Shown here: in pieces, positions 12,321 to 23,800 of the stretch
Numbering within the stretch: position 1 is the stretch's first letter
How the letters are laid out: every line of letters starts with the position of its first letter
The notes under the pieces: generated by a model
Databases searched by the model: none
Told to the model about the DNA's origin: nothing
What the model saw: the letters and a program-made list of their open reading frames with translations, nothing else
Translations under genes and position numbers: made by a program
Assembly (NCBI GenBank): GCA_944472155.2
Contig: OX235273.1
Location: 86,856,793-86,920,792, forward strand
Length of the DNA stretch: 64,000 nucleotides
From: Trichobilharzia szidati
Lineage: Eukaryota > Platyhelminthes > Trematoda > Strigeidida > Schistosomatidae
Reading direction: 5' to 3'

Positions 12321-12816
12321 ACTTTTTCATTCAGTCAAAAATTGTACATTGATTTATATTTGCATGGTCATTCAATTGGTGTATGTTAGAATGGTAACAG
12401 GAAGATTTATTTCACACATTGTGTTTATTAGTAACTTCAAACACTTACGGTGTCATAGGAACGCACTTTAACACACACATTTCTGTGAATAACTTAAAGT
12501 TTTATTTTTAATTAAGTTTTGTTTCACGTGACAAACTGTTTTTTATTTATATATAATTTTGACTAGACTATACGGATTATACGTTTTGTTGACAAAATGT
12601 CAGTTGATTATAAATGCTGTTTACTGAATGGTTTTCATGTCTACATTCTGAGAAAGTATAACGTAAGGGGGGTGACATTAGACGTGCTATGGGTGGTCTA
12701 GTAGTGCTGCATGCAAATGATATGAATCAATGGGTGGTTATGTTTGTATTGAAGAGAAATTCATTACCACATAGTATGGTTGTTGGTATAAAATAGAATA
12801 GACCAGAGAGATGCTA

Positions 12817-13048
12817 GTGCGTCGGTGGTATAGCGGTTAGGACGCTCACCGACCATGCACATGGTCCGGGGTTCGATCCCCGGCCAACGCACTCCTTTAC
12901 CTCCCTAAGCCAGAAATAATGCTGGTGAAGAGGAAAGGTTGGGCATGAGGCTAGCAACCTCATCCTGTAAAATAAACACTGCTACAGAAACTTCAAGCCT
13001 CTAGCTTGAAGCCCTATGTTCCACTGGGGAACGTGAAGGAAAAAAAAG
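12817..13048 (+). repeat. Family A tRNA-derived SINE, near full length
   Basis: It begins GTGCGTCGGTGG with an A-box-like TAGCGGTTAGG and a strong B box, GGTTCGATCCC (12870-12880). A body with a GGTTGGGCATGAGG segment follows, then a tail containing CTTGAAGCCCTATGTTCC and an A-run. The head resembles a tRNA gene but cannot fold as a full tRNA. Imperfect flanking repeats (AGAGAGATGCT and AGAGAAATGTT) may be the target-site duplication. It is the best preserved plus-strand copy of this family here. Pol III promoter boxes appear intact. Confidence 0.85.
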
Positions 13049-13439
13049 AGAAATGTTGGTCCAATGGAAGTATGCGTGCCCACACTCTGAATGTGCTCTC
13101 AAAGGGAAAGCTTGTAGAGTTTTCATTTTTAATTGAATTTAGGGGTGAATATTTGTTCCAGGTGTGCGTATTATTTTTAAGTCATCATAAAAGAAATTCC
13201 TAGATCGAATTTCGACCAATCAAAAAGGCAATTCAATTATTTTACTTCTGCGCTTATTGTTGAAACAGGAAGTAAACAGAAACTGTCAACATCTAATGTA
13301 GTATTTTACTGCAAAGAATAAAGTCACCACACGTACACAGATTCCTACTGACGGATTCGTCTCAAAACTGAGTTCTGATTAGCTTTCACAATGTAAGGAA
13401 CAGATTTTTTTGCTTGATAATTATGAATTTTTACTCAGT

Positions 13440-13700
13440 ATCACTTGTCCTTGTAATTGTTATTTTTATTATTATTATTCGTGCCTTGGGTACTGAATGG
13501 AACAAAACTTCAGCAACACAACTCTATTGTGCTTTGTTCTCTGCTGCCTGTTTCACCTGCCTCGACGACAGCCAACAATCTTTCATTCCCTCTTCACATG
13601 ATCTACTTCATGTCTCTCTGTTACTTCCAACTAATAATTTTCCATTCGGATTCCACTAGAGAGCCTGGAGTTTACTGTCATTTGAAGGCCCCCATGGCAC
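13440..13700 (-). pseudogene. RTE-like LINE 3' fragment (degraded)
   Basis: An antisense 3' end starting with the ATT-rich tail complement and a diverged version of the terminal sequence found at 33690, followed by TTCCACTAGAG near the end. It corresponds to the WNPEGK-type C-terminus and 3' UTR of the RTE-type LINE. It is heavily diverged and carries no usable frame. Confidence 0.5.
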
Positions 13701-14449
13701 ATACCTTTGTTAACACTAATAAAATTTTTGATTGAGAATATTTCATTAAAATAAATAGTAAAAGCTTTTCTTGTAACTGTCCTTTTTTAATTTTACAGAC
13801 ATTTTATGTATTATCCACCCTGATACCACTGATTAAAGTTTTTAGTCAACTCAGGTAATCTCTACTTGCCTTCTTTGGGATTAAACTTTGAATACATTCT
13901 GACTCCTGTGGAAAAACTGTGAATCCTTCGCTTTCCACTACGTTTTAGTGCAATTGTTATATACACATATGAGCTGCCTACTAATAATAAATCCCTCTTT
14001 AAGAAAAATTCTAGTTATTCTTCTTGAACAAACAACTATTGATATTTATTTATTAAGTGGTTGATATTATAAAGTTCCCTCATAAAGCAGCATTGAAGGC
14101 TGACAATGAGTGTTCTTTAGACAAAATTCAAAGATAAGAGAGCAAACAAACTACTAGAATGTCAAAAATCTGATCTCTAAATCCTCAAAAATTCTTCTCA
14201 GCTTCTCAAGTCTTCTTAACCATTTGTTTGGTTACGAGAAAAGTGCAAGCATTGTGAGTAAATTGTGAAGATAATTTATAGTTAAAGTTTCACTTAAGCT
14301 ACTTCCTAAGTACTCATACAATGCTGTTAGTAAACCCAGAAACCTCTGTAATTTATACGTTGAGGATTGATCCAAAGACTTGTGCCACAACAAATACTTA
14401 TCATTGACATTACTGATGTTTCAGTCTGTATTTAATTAATTTATTGGCA

Positions 14450-15010
14450 TTTGTTGGAGGATTTCATAATGAGCTGACATCGGATAGGGAATCATTGGAA
14501 AACCAGTGGAGATTACTGGACAGCTGTTTTGTTCTAGTTTGAGACTCTTCATTAGTACGCACCCACCGCCAGGGTTCGGACCTAGCACCTTGTGGTTACA
14601 AGGTGAGTTCGTAGACCATTGAGCCACTGGGACCCGATTCAATGGCCAGCCCATGAATTCTAACTTCTGCTAATTCACGACATAGCGCGACCACTTAGCA
14701 ATGTCTTCGATGAGTAACTGCCCCACCTTCCACCTGCTGTGCCCTACTGGTCACGGCTTCCCACTAGAACCCCAGGTAACTGCCTCCCTGAATAAGGCTA
14801 GTCTCTAATGAGCATCAGATCCCAGTTGTTTAATAGTTTACGAGCTCGCCTTGGTTTTGAACCCTTGTAGGTGCGTATTGTTGAGGAGTCCAAAACTACG
14901 ACGAAACAGCTTTCTAGTACTCCGAGGTTTTCCAATAGTCCTCTAACCGATGTCAGTTCGTGATGAAATCCTTCAACCAATCGAACAAAATCCTTACAAA
15001 CAAATACTTG
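14450..15010 (-). repeat. Family B repeat in fold-back arrangement (minus copy plus plus-strand end)
   Basis: From 14450 to about 14810 runs a minus-strand copy with the hammerhead-like segment (complement of AGAGTCTCAAACTAGAAC near 14516-14555), B box and A box. From 14815 to 15010 a shorter plus-strand copy follows, with GACGAAACAGC near 14899 and the terminal sequence AATCCTTACAAACAAATACTTG-like end. The outer ends (TTGGAGGATTTCATAATGAG and its near complement) form inverted arms of about 60 bases. Confidence 0.75.
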
Positions 15011-16254
15011 ATTATTGGAATTTGTTGAACATTGTTTAGCATATTATAAAATTCTATGAACATAAATATCACCAAAATACTTTTAACAAATGGGTGGTTA
15101 TATCAAGTATACAGGTATAATACATTGATTATTTCTTGAAGAATATATTTTTTTGCCATTTTGTATAATCTCAACAGACATGGTGCTATGATCTACAGCA
15201 AGATCAAGTTACTTCAATAATATTCAACTTTTATCTGCATGACTTCTTTCAGTTGCTTACTAAGACAAAAAGAAGTAAAAAAAAACTGAACATAACTGAG
15301 CATAATACCAAAACTGCAATAAATTCGTCCTATGTTTTGATGAAATATATTAACATATTTTTTTGGCAAACTACACTTGAGTTGTGTTACGTCACTTATC
15401 CGGAAAAAAAATCGCCTTCTATTTTAATTGTTTTTAAGAAATAAAAAAAAATGAAATTCTAAAATGAGTTATAGTAACAACAAAAGAAGTTAAAAGGATG
15501 GAATGGATGGATGCTATGAGTCAATTTTGTTTTATGAGTACAAGGTTTTTCTTCGAGTTTATCTTTCTTGAATACATAAAAAGCACAAAAAATACGTGGG
15601 CTATTGAAGAACAATTAATAGACATGGTTTTCATAATACTTTCAATTTTATTGGTTGCGTTTGTTACTTACCAATTTAAAATGCCGCTTTTTAAAATGGT
15701 CTTCCTTGTTTTAGTAAAGTTTCTTATATATAGTTATTTCTCTTCAGGTTAGCATTTATTAATAGCTGGATGCTGAGTAGATTTTAAAAAATGCCTACAG
15801 TATGTCTTACCAGTTTGTATGTACTAGGCTGTAATGCATATTCGACGTATTATGATTACCCAGTTTTAACCAAATAGATAGAGCGGGATGTAAAAGCCCC
15901 CTGATTCACTGTCTAAAATTCATGTGTATAAGTCTTACCCACACAAAAACGTTTCAATTATACGTAAATACATACATACATTCAATACCTTTTCTTTTGT
16001 TAACTTTTAAACAAATATAGCACATCTGTTTGTGATACATATAACGTTAGTTTTAAATAAATAGAAGGGTATTTAGCATATTTTTTAAACAGATACGTGT
16101 AGCTAATCAACTGAATGGTTGTGTTTCTATGTCAAGTTATTGATTATCAGTATGATTTCAGGGGAATTTATTTGTTAACATTTTCCAACGTCATCAGAGT
16201 GATCCTTTTGTTTAAGGAGTAGTCAAGTGGCGTGCAGATTTGTTAGTTTGCAGG

Positions 16255-16625
16255 GATTCAATTTCGTACAGGGTTGATCACGAGCTGACATCAGTTAGAC
16301 AACCATTTGAAAGCCTGGGAGTACTGGACAGCTGTTTCGTCTTGGTTTGGGATTCTTCAACAGTACGCACCTACTGGGGTGCTGGCGGTTGCGCTAAATA
16401 TACATATCACGAATTGGCAGAAGTTGGAATTCATGAACCATTAGGTGGGGTTCCAGTGGCTTAATGGTCTACGAGCTCGACTCGTAACCGGAAGGTCCTG
16501 GGTTGGAACTTCAGTGGGTGCGTACTGATGAAGAGTCCCAAGCTAGAACGAAACAGCTATCCAGTAATCCCCGCTGGTTTTCCAGTATTTCTGTAATTGA
16601 TGTCAGCTCATGATCAGTCAATCCT
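16255..16625. repeat. Family B fold-back pair with hammerhead-like motif in both orientations
   Basis: The left half (16262-16380) is minus-oriented, with the complement of the hammerhead segment (CAGCTGTTTCGTCTTGG) and GACATCAGTTAGA. The right half (16385-16625) is plus-oriented, with an A box (AGTGGCTTAATGGTC), a B-box-like GGTTGGAAC and ACTGATGAAGAGTCCC, then GAACGAAACAGC. The outer arms are complementary, so the transcript can fold into a long hairpin. Confidence 0.8.
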
Positions 16626-17204
16626 ATTAATAACTTATCGTTTATAAACTTTGTTTCTGTCTCTATGAGGATAACTCTCATTTTGTTGTTAATTAAGATG
16701 TGGAATTCGATTTGGTTTCAGACTTGTTGATCCTCACAATTAGTACTGTAGTGACAACACAGATAACTTCATTTTAAACTTTATTTACTTCTAAGACACG
16801 ATAAGAAGAAATCAAAACAACAACAGAAATAAAATATTTTCTAAGAAAGGCGGGAAATGTACGAAACAGTGCTGATGTGTATAATAGGTTTTCTTGCATC
16901 TCTATTATCTGTATGTCTATGTAAAAGACAATAAACAAAAAACTCATCAGACTACCCTGATACAATGAATGTTTATTTACCAATGTTATAATGCTGAGGC
17001 AATCGATATAATAGATTCCAGCCTTCAGAAGAACTATTCCCTTCTACTTGTTTCGTTCATAAGTCTTCTGATTTAGTATGGTTTTCAGTCGAGGGTTTCT
17101 GTGAGAATCACTGTTTATTATTATTTCATACATCCTGTTCCCTTGATTAGTTTCAACAAAGAAAGGAAGAACATATCTGATATTATTTCTTTAATGTAAG
17201 TGTA

Positions 17205-17345
17205 GAACTTCGGCACTGTGGTAGAATGTAATTTCTTACTAGATAAGTTTATTTCAAATACTACACATTGATGCAGTATTAATAACTGGATTGACGTTTC
17301 GAGCATAAATTATTGCTCATAATTGGGATCGATAATTTATTTGAA
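17205..17345 (-). repeat. PLE terminal (pLTR-like) fragment
   Basis: It has the block GGCACTGTGGTAGA...TTGACGTTTCGAGCATAAATT followed by ATTGCTCATAAT. The same order occurs at 37439-37560 and 63548-63690 at the ends of PLE copies. The hairpin GAGCA/TGCTC is preserved. No coding sequence is attached here; the next element (an RTE fragment) begins within a few bases. Confidence 0.65.
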
Positions 17346-17359
17346 ATAAACTTATGTGT

Positions 17360-17895
17360 TATGGAATTATTATTCCTTTAGGTTCCGAGTGGTATATAAG
17401 TCTTCCACAGCATGTCTGCATTTCACTTGGTTCTCTGCAGTCGTCTTTAGCTGGCTCTAAAATTCCCAATAAGCTTTCAACTCCTCACATAATGTCCTCC
17501 ATGTTACCTTCGGACGCCCATTTCGTTGTTTCCCATTCAAGTTCCACTCGAGAATCTGTCTGGCTCATAATATCACTTAGCAGTCTCCTCAACGTTGGTT
17601 CGGAACATTTGTTAGTCAACAGGTTCTTTGTTGGTTTGTTGCACTGTCATAGTTCTTCGTTGACTATCCTTTCCTATCGGCTATCTGTTCTTCTGTATAG
17701 AGCAAAGACAGTTGTAGATAAAAGTCTAGAGTGTGTTCAAAATGCTTTTGATGACAAATTAAGTCTCTAAACTATATGGGAGAAGTGATTTGATATTAGT
17801 GCTGAAAATCCGAGTGTTGTTCTATATGATCATCGCAGCAGATTTCCAGACTGATTTCAGACTCAGAATCACAATTACTCACTAAAAATATATTT
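17360..17895 (-). pseudogene. RTE-like LINE, 5'-truncated 3' fragment
   Basis: Antisense to the typical 3' end: ATTATTCC, then GGTTCCGAGTGG, the complement of the WNPEGK-like segment (CATTCAAGTTCCACTCGAG) and the complement of INRCL-like sequence near 17700. It contains the last part of the reverse transcriptase C-terminal region with many stops. A chance plus-strand ORF across it (17354-17770) is a shadow. Confidence 0.7.
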
Positions 17896-18761
17896 CTAAA
17901 TGACATGTTTATACTTATTTTCAATCCCCTTAACAACACCTGAAGATTTGGTAGCGGAGGGGAAGAGGGAAGGCGTTGGAGATTATCTCCTATTCGTGTA
18001 CTACAGAACACATTTTTTTATTTGCCAGATGAAACACTTGGTATTAGTTTGTACAGTTAGTGGAGTAGAGAACTAGGAACTTTCACATTGTGTTTGCAAT
18101 TTGACGACAAGGCGGTGGAAGTTTTCTGAAATGAAGTGATTCGAAATAATTATGTGGCATATGTTATTTTATTGCATCACGTTGAACTGACTGCGCATAC
18201 ATTCATGATCTCTGTCCTACTGTGAATTTTAGGTTCCTAATTTTTTTCAGTCTCTTTATTTTTTATACTTAACTTTTTTTATTGTCGTTTTTCCTATAAC
18301 CCAATCTGTAGGCTTATCTTCTAGTGATGTTTTTGGAAAACAGGCTGTAAGTGTGTTACCACTGACTATGATCTCATAAAATAACTTTTTCTTACTATTT
18401 CTAATTTAGTAAGGCCGAACAAGAATTTCGCTTTTCTTCCACACATATGAATGTGTCACTTGTTCCAAAGCTTGTAATTGAAGAACTGCTTTTATCCTTC
18501 ACTCTTTTTATAAAAGTTAAAACTTATTCCCTTTTTGAAACTCGTTTAAAAAAAGACAACAAAGGCTTACTTCAAGTGAACATTTAATCTGTATATATAG
18601 CAAGTCCATCTTCTGTTTGTAATATGTTTAAATATATAAACATGTCCAAGTCGTTTGCTTCGTTTCACCTATCTTTAACTTAATCCTTAGAGTTTTCCTT
18701 CTTTTCATTATGGTTTCTAAGCATCTTACCATTTTTCTTTTTCTTTTTTCATTTCTTTCAG

Positions 18762-18908
18762 GGTGCACTACCATTCGATGATGATAATTTAAGAAATCTA
18801 TTGGAAAAAGTCAAAAAAGGCGTATTTCATATACCAGCATTTGTTTCAGCTGATTGTCAGTCATTATTAAGAGCTATGATTGAAGTGGATACACGTAAAC
18901 GTATTACA
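18762..18908 (+). CDS. BRSK/SAD-1 kinase, exon c (subdomains X-XI)
   Basis: Forty-nine codons, phase 0 at both ends. It starts [20 protein letters not shown], continues [16 protein letters not shown], and ends [13 protein letters not shown]. It covers kinase helices G and H and the subdomain XI arginine (RKRIT). [11 protein letters not shown] and the DCQSLL.AMIEVD block are hallmark BRSK sequence. The acceptor follows a pyrimidine tract and the donor is GTAAGTG. It completes the C-lobe together with the next exon. Confidence 0.97.
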
Positions 18909-19814
18909 GTAAGTGTTGTTTGTTGTGTGTTTGTACGTATGTGTTTGTGTGTTGTTTTTCTTTTCATTAAACAAGATAGATTCTTCTTTCTTGTCACTAT
19001 TTTCTACCTTTACATACTTTTTTTCTAGTTTAAGTTTAGTTGTTGTTCTTCTATTTGACTTGACATTTCATAGACTTTTCATAAACTTTTGCTTTCTCCC
19101 CTGCCTTTCTCTTTTCTTTTTGCTTTTTCAGTCCGATATTTTAAAACATAATTATAGTTGACATTTTAATCCTTTGAATTATTTTGTTTTAATCAATTAA
19201 CAAAGACAAATAATAATAATATCAATAATACAGGCGGCCTGATGTGAATCATATAACCGCGGCAATTCGTAGTTAGTTATATAATTTAGAATCAATCGTT
19301 GTTTCACAGACGCATTCAAAGCTCTGCATCTCATAGCAACTGCAATGTCAAAATTCTTCATCTGCTTTGTGCCATCTTCATCTTTTTCTTGATGCATTGC
19401 TATAAGCTCTGCATTTTTCTGTTATAACTTTTTACTCTCTGTTAGAACCTACTTAGCTGGCTTGGTGATATGAAGTGTAACATCTTGGAGTAGTACTCAG
19501 AAATGCTAGATTCTATGCAGACTGGTCTAACACTGAATTCTAGTTGCAGAGAGTAATAAAGAGCAGATTTTTATCAATGTGGATCGATAAGAATACAGTG
19601 TTGTCTACTTTTATAGTGTATTTATTTGTTTGATTTAATATACCATGATGCACTGTCGTTTACCGATGACATTCACGTATAAGTATAACAAAATACTCAT
19701 ATAGCCGGTTCCCCTTATTCAAACTCACACAAACATTTTGACTTATTTCATGCAGTTCCACTCACTGCCTCACTCTCTTTATTTTATTTTAATGGTGATA
19801 ATAATATTTTTGCA

Positions 19815-20641
19815 TAACTGGGATATTTCCCACAAACTGGAAGATATGCAAGCGAAAAGTAACAAGTTGGCAGAAGAAGCATCAAAGATAGGACTTCAGG
19901 TGAACATAGAGAAAACAGAGGTGATGAAGATTCCTGGCCAACACCAACAGCAACAACAAGAACAGACAACAATCAGCATAAATGGGAGGAACCGAAAGAA
20001 ACTACCTCCTTTACCTATCTGGGAAGCATCGTTTCAACTACAGGCGGAACTGACGAGGACATCAAAGCAAGGATCGGAAAAGCAAGGCAAGCTTTCATTA
20101 CTCTCAAGTCTGTGTGGAGGTCAACAGCACTCAGTATCAAAAATAAGATCCGGATTTTCAACTCCAATGTGAAGTCAGTGCTACTTACTATACGGATCAG
20201 AGACTTGCACTACGCGTCATAAAGAGCACCTCAAACAAACTACAAACCTTCATTAACAGTTGTCTTCGCTCAATACTCAAGATCAGATGGCCAGCCAAAA
20301 AAGGTCAGCAACAGAGATCTCTGGCAATGAGCGAACCAACCAACCAAGAACTGATTGTAAAACAAAGGCAGGAAGAAATGGAGATGGATTGGCCATACTC
20401 TGAGGAAACCATCAAGTGACATCACTAGACAAGCCATTGCTCGAGTGGAACCCGAAAGGGAAGCGGCGAGTTGGTCGTCAGTGCAAGGGTGACTTGGAGG
20501 AGGTCATGTGAAGAGGAGATGAAACCATGTGGGCAGACTTGGAGCCAGGTGAAACGTTGGCAGAGAACCGAACGCAATGGAGATATGCGGCTGAAGCCCT
20601 ATGTCCCTCTAGGAATTAAAGGAAATAATAACCGGGATATT
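19815..20641 (+). mobile_element. RTE-like LINE, 5'-truncated, with target-site duplication
   Basis: The element starts within the reverse transcriptase just after its FADD box (KLEDMQAKSNKLAEEA, then KTEVMKI) and runs to the 3' tail. After a frameshift near 19990 it reads FTYLGSIVSTTGG and IKARIGKARQAF. Further on come WNPKGKRRVGR and the terminal WRYAAEALC, ending in an AATAATA tail. The flanks TAACTGGGATATT (19815-19827) and TAACCGGGATATT (20629-20641) are a 13-bp duplication with one mismatch. Several frameshifts and stops make it inactive. The 3' end GCTGAAGCCCTATGT resembles the tail of the family A SINE. Confidence 0.85.
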
Positions 20642-21264
20642 GGCGTTACATTATTCCTGGTGTACACTATTAAAAGTTGATATGATGAACAAAATTTCAG
20701 CGGTTACTCCCTCTACTCAACTGTATTACTCTTTAAAAAAAAGCAACGCTGCTCTGTCGCTTCTCTTACCTTGGTTCTGAAAGCGTTTACGAACGAAGTG
20801 AATCCAACCTGTTGAACAAAGATACTTGTTGTTTTTGGGGGTTCAACATAACTTGTGGCTTTGAGATCCAAACAGATTATTCGGGTAATTAAGCTCACGA
20901 TCGCTTCAATAACTTCATTTTCAGATTCTATAGTAATAAATTCATGAAATCGTGTCCAGTACAACAGTCATTGTAAGGCGTAGAGTAAAGCTATTTTAGT
21001 GATGAAACAGTCAGCACTATTGGTAAATGGATATAAAGTCAAATGTATACAAAATTTAAAAAATGACACAGTCATTAGTCTAGTATTTCGATTACAGTTG
21101 ACTTCGGTGCATTGCTTTTGATCAATTTGAATATTATCTGAACACTGAAAGGATGAAATATACTGTCTTAAATAAGATAAACAAGTCATTCAGTAGGGTT
21201 ATAAGCTTTGACCCTTTGACTTTTAATAATTCGAGATAATTTTCAAGCAGCTAAGGTATTCGAT

Positions 21265-21600
21265 TACTAGTGACTTGCTACAGGATGGAGTTTCCTGGAG
21301 TTCTAGTGAGAAGTCGTGACCAGTAAGGTCCATCCAGTCAAGTGTGAGGATGAATTTCACGCTGATGACATTGGTTGGTGGTTGCACTAAATCACGAATT
21401 GGTAGAAGTTAGAATTCATGGGTTGTCCATTGAATCGGGTCCCAATGACTGAATGGTAAACGAGCTTGCCTTGTAACCGAAGGCCGTGGGTCCGAAACCC
21501 AGTGGGTATGTACTGCCGATGATTTCCGAACTAGGATGAAACAGCTGTCCAGTACTCACTGGTTCTCTAACTGATATCAATCCGTGATCAACTCGTAAAA
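21265..21600 (+). repeat. Family B tRNA-derived repeat with hammerhead-like motif
   Basis: From GTGACTTGCTACAGG through GAAGTCGTGACCAGT, a tRNA-like part (A box near 21450, B-box-like GGTCCGAAACCC) and a hammerhead-like motif at 21510-21555, to the end GATATCAATCCGTGATCAA. It belongs to the subfamily ending in CCGTGATC rather than GATGAAATCCTCC. It is nearly complete except for its extreme 3' end. Confidence 0.8.
21510..21555 (+). ncRNA. Hammerhead ribozyme-like motif (family B copy)
   Basis: Helix I can form between GUACUG (21510-21515) and CAGUAC (21550-21555), all six pairs. The core reads CCGAUGA where the consensus is CUGAUGA, i.e. U4 to C. Helix II is short (UCC/GGA). GAAA follows at 21538-21541, and helix III is a loopless palindrome, ACAGCUGU, with C as the cleavage-site base. 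The fold is complete but the U4 change should weaken activity. Schistosome Smalpha repeats are known to carry hammerheads next to pol III boxes; activity of this copy is not shown. Confidence 0.55.
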
Positions 21601-22481
21601 ATAACAATAATAACAGCTTTATTCTGAGACGGTTGTTATATACGGTACGAAATTGTCAGCGGAGTTTATTGCGTAACGTTTTCTCTTCGTCCATGATCTT
21701 CAAATAGAATAGTAACTGTCAGTAGATCTTGAGACAGTTCTATCTGACCTGAGGTGCGAACCAACCCATTATAATAGCTCTTCTTTGTATTCTTCGAAAA
21801 AAATGCACAACCTTTGGTTGAATAGCAGTTATAAAAAGGTTCAAGATTACATTTTAAAAACCAAGGACACAACTCATAAACAATCACCTCATGTATTGCG
21901 ATACGTTGTCACCTATGACTATGCTTTTTCTCAAGTTCAGTAGAAACTTGTGAATCATCAGGTTGTAAATATTTTATATACTCGCCTGAGTAAACATATT
22001 AAATTTAAACAAACTGAATAAGAGAAATTATATGCAATCTAGTGATGAATGTTTTTGGTAGCCGAAGTTTCATGAAAATTCTACAGTCTATACTGTATCT
22101 CTGTTATTTTTCTGCACCAATGTATCTCGAAGTTATTTTAATCACCCTTAGACCTACAGATGTGATTGAGAAAAAAAAGCGTTAACTAAGACAGCGTATT
22201 TCTTATCTGTTTGTTAGTTCACACCAATTCATAAAGATTATCCAGAAATCTCACCATAGAGAAACAACTTTGGAAAGAAGTTTGGCGTGTGTCTTCTAAC
22301 AGACAATCAACAAAAGTATCATTTTTGCCTCATTGAAACCCCCAGTCACACATTTGGATATATTTTGTGGTGAATGGGTAACTGTTATAACTGTACAACT
22401 GTTCTATGTATATATTTTTCTTCGTATTCATACATACTTCTAATCAAAAAAATATATTTTTTTCTTGTAATTTCTTCATAG

Positions 22482-22516
22482 TTAAAAGAGGTACTTGAAC
22501 ACAAATGGGTTATTGG
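22482..22516 (+). CDS. BRSK/SAD-1 kinase, exon d (35-nt micro-exon, end of kinase domain)
   Basis: It reads LKEVLEHKWVI plus the first two bases of a Gly codon (phase 2 end). This is the last helix of the kinase domain (subdomain XI), matching the family's L..I..H.W.IGG stretch. Acceptor CTTCATAG, donor GTAAGTAA. It is the second micro-exon in the visible gene. Its frame is consistent with exon c (phase 0) and exon e (one base completes Gly). Confidence 0.93.
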
Positions 22517-22705
22517 GTAAGTAAATTTTGTTTCACTTATTAATGTTGACAATGATAGAATAGCTTTACCTTAAAAATCTGAAACAATTGATTAATGAAA
22601 ATTATACGAATATAGTTTTTGTAATAAATTTTCTTAAAAATCTTAAGAAAAAGTTATTGTGATCATTGAAATCCTTTTTGAGTCAAATAAAAGAAAAGGC
22701 GTTCA

Positions 22706-22750
22706 GTGAAGAATTACTCTTTTCAGCCATATCATTCTCAAGCTGTACAA

Positions 22751-22789
<39 letters not shown>

Positions 22790-23800
22790 AGAGAGAGAGT
22801 AAATTTTATTAGCAGATTGTTTGTAGATTGTGTGTCAAAACTAGAAAACACATACCTAAAGAAAATGATTGACAGCTTCGGGTTTTACAATAGATACGTG
22901 GACGATACTTTCATTATCTTCAATAACGAGGAGAATTTGAAGGACATCCTGGACTTTTTCAACAGCTGCCATCCTGCGATTCAGTTAACATTACAGAAGG
23001 AGCCCGACACAAAATATTTTTCTGGACGTGAACAAGATGGAACACTAAAAAGATCCATTTATAGATAGCTAACATGGAACGGACAACTCATTAACTTTCA
23101 TTGTTGGGTGCCTCTATACACGAAACCAAACTTGATCCGTTCACGGAGCGATAGGATCCACAGGATTTGCAACCCTAACACTATGGAAGAGGAGCTGAAC
23201 ACTCTGAAAAGAATCCTTCTCGAAAATGGCTACCCAGAACGTTTCATCACGAAATCAATGAAACCTAAACCACTTAAACCGCTCACACTTTTTGCTCCCA
23301 AAAAGCATCTCTACTTGAATCTACTGTTCAACAGAGACTCATGAGCAGAAGTACTGAGAAACCCCCTGTTCTGCTCACTGAAGAAAACCTTCGCGGTTAG
23401 ACTTCGAATAACTTTCTTTACGAAACAAGTGATTTGAAAAAGAACGTAAAGGATAAGCTACTACTGTTGGTTTCATCAGTGTTTATCAACTGATTCACCT
23501 GCTCGTATGGAGTTAGGTATTTCGGTCGTTCCCAGCGTTTGCTATCCAAACGTATCATCGAACACTTACCCCTATGGTCTTGTAAATCAGAAGAACTGCC
23601 TCCCCTCAGCTCTCTTTCGGAACACCTGATACAATCTGGATGCTAAGCTAACCCACAAAGGAACTTCAAAGTTATCTACAGAATACATGGGAATCTGGTT
23701 AACAGAGTACGAATCAAACTTCCTCAAGCCACAAAAGCAGTGGTGATTCACATGTTAGATCCTGAACTCTACAATGAACCTGATCTATCTTAACACCAAA
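22706..23800 (+). pseudogene. PLE reverse transcriptase C-terminal part and GIY-YIG endonuclease
   Basis: The coding core of the element. RT motif C is YVDD (about 22897-22908). The RT thumb has TWNGQ near 23073, and the linker has NTMEEELNTLKRILLENGYP (23180-23240). The endonuclease block is GVRYFGRSQR with KRIIEHLPLW shortly after, so the Tyr, Gly and Arg of the GIY-YIG fold and the EH motif are visible. The N-terminal two thirds of a normal PLE protein are missing. One stop (23066-23068) and later shifts inactivate it. PLE proteins copy RNA and nick DNA for target-primed insertion. Confidence 0.85.
22753..22800. repeat. TA microsatellite followed by GA repeat
   Basis: About 18 TA units run to 22788, then a short GA run. 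It sits exactly between the left inverted repeat and the coding part of the PLE. Confidence 0.95.

Larger units (their letters stand above)
10011..18761 (+). other. Intron 2 of the visible gene part (8,751 bp)
   Basis: GTAAGT donor; the acceptor is preceded by a long T/C tract (TTTCATTTCTTTCAG). It contains PLE, LINE, SINE A and family B copies that are listed separately. I recognise nothing in about 10890-11660, 12330-12810, 13050-13430, 13700-14440, 15010-16240, 16630-17200 and 17900-18750. Confidence 0.88.
18909..22481 (+). other. Intron 3 of the visible gene part (3,573 bp)
   Basis: GTAAGTG donor, TTCTTCATAG acceptor. It contains an RTE-type LINE with target duplications (19815-20641) and a family B copy (21265-21600). 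The remainder (18920-19810, 20645-21260, 21610-22470) shows no recognisable gene or repeat. Confidence 0.88.

Noticed and set aside
12817..12890. Candidate true tRNA gene
   Set aside because: A and B boxes are good, but the acceptor and anticodon stems do not form a cloverleaf, and the head continues into the SINE body and A-tail found in many copies.
17354..17770. 138-codon plus-strand ORF
   Set aside because: It is the antisense shadow of an RTE-like LINE 3' fragment; the recognisable sequence is on the minus strand.
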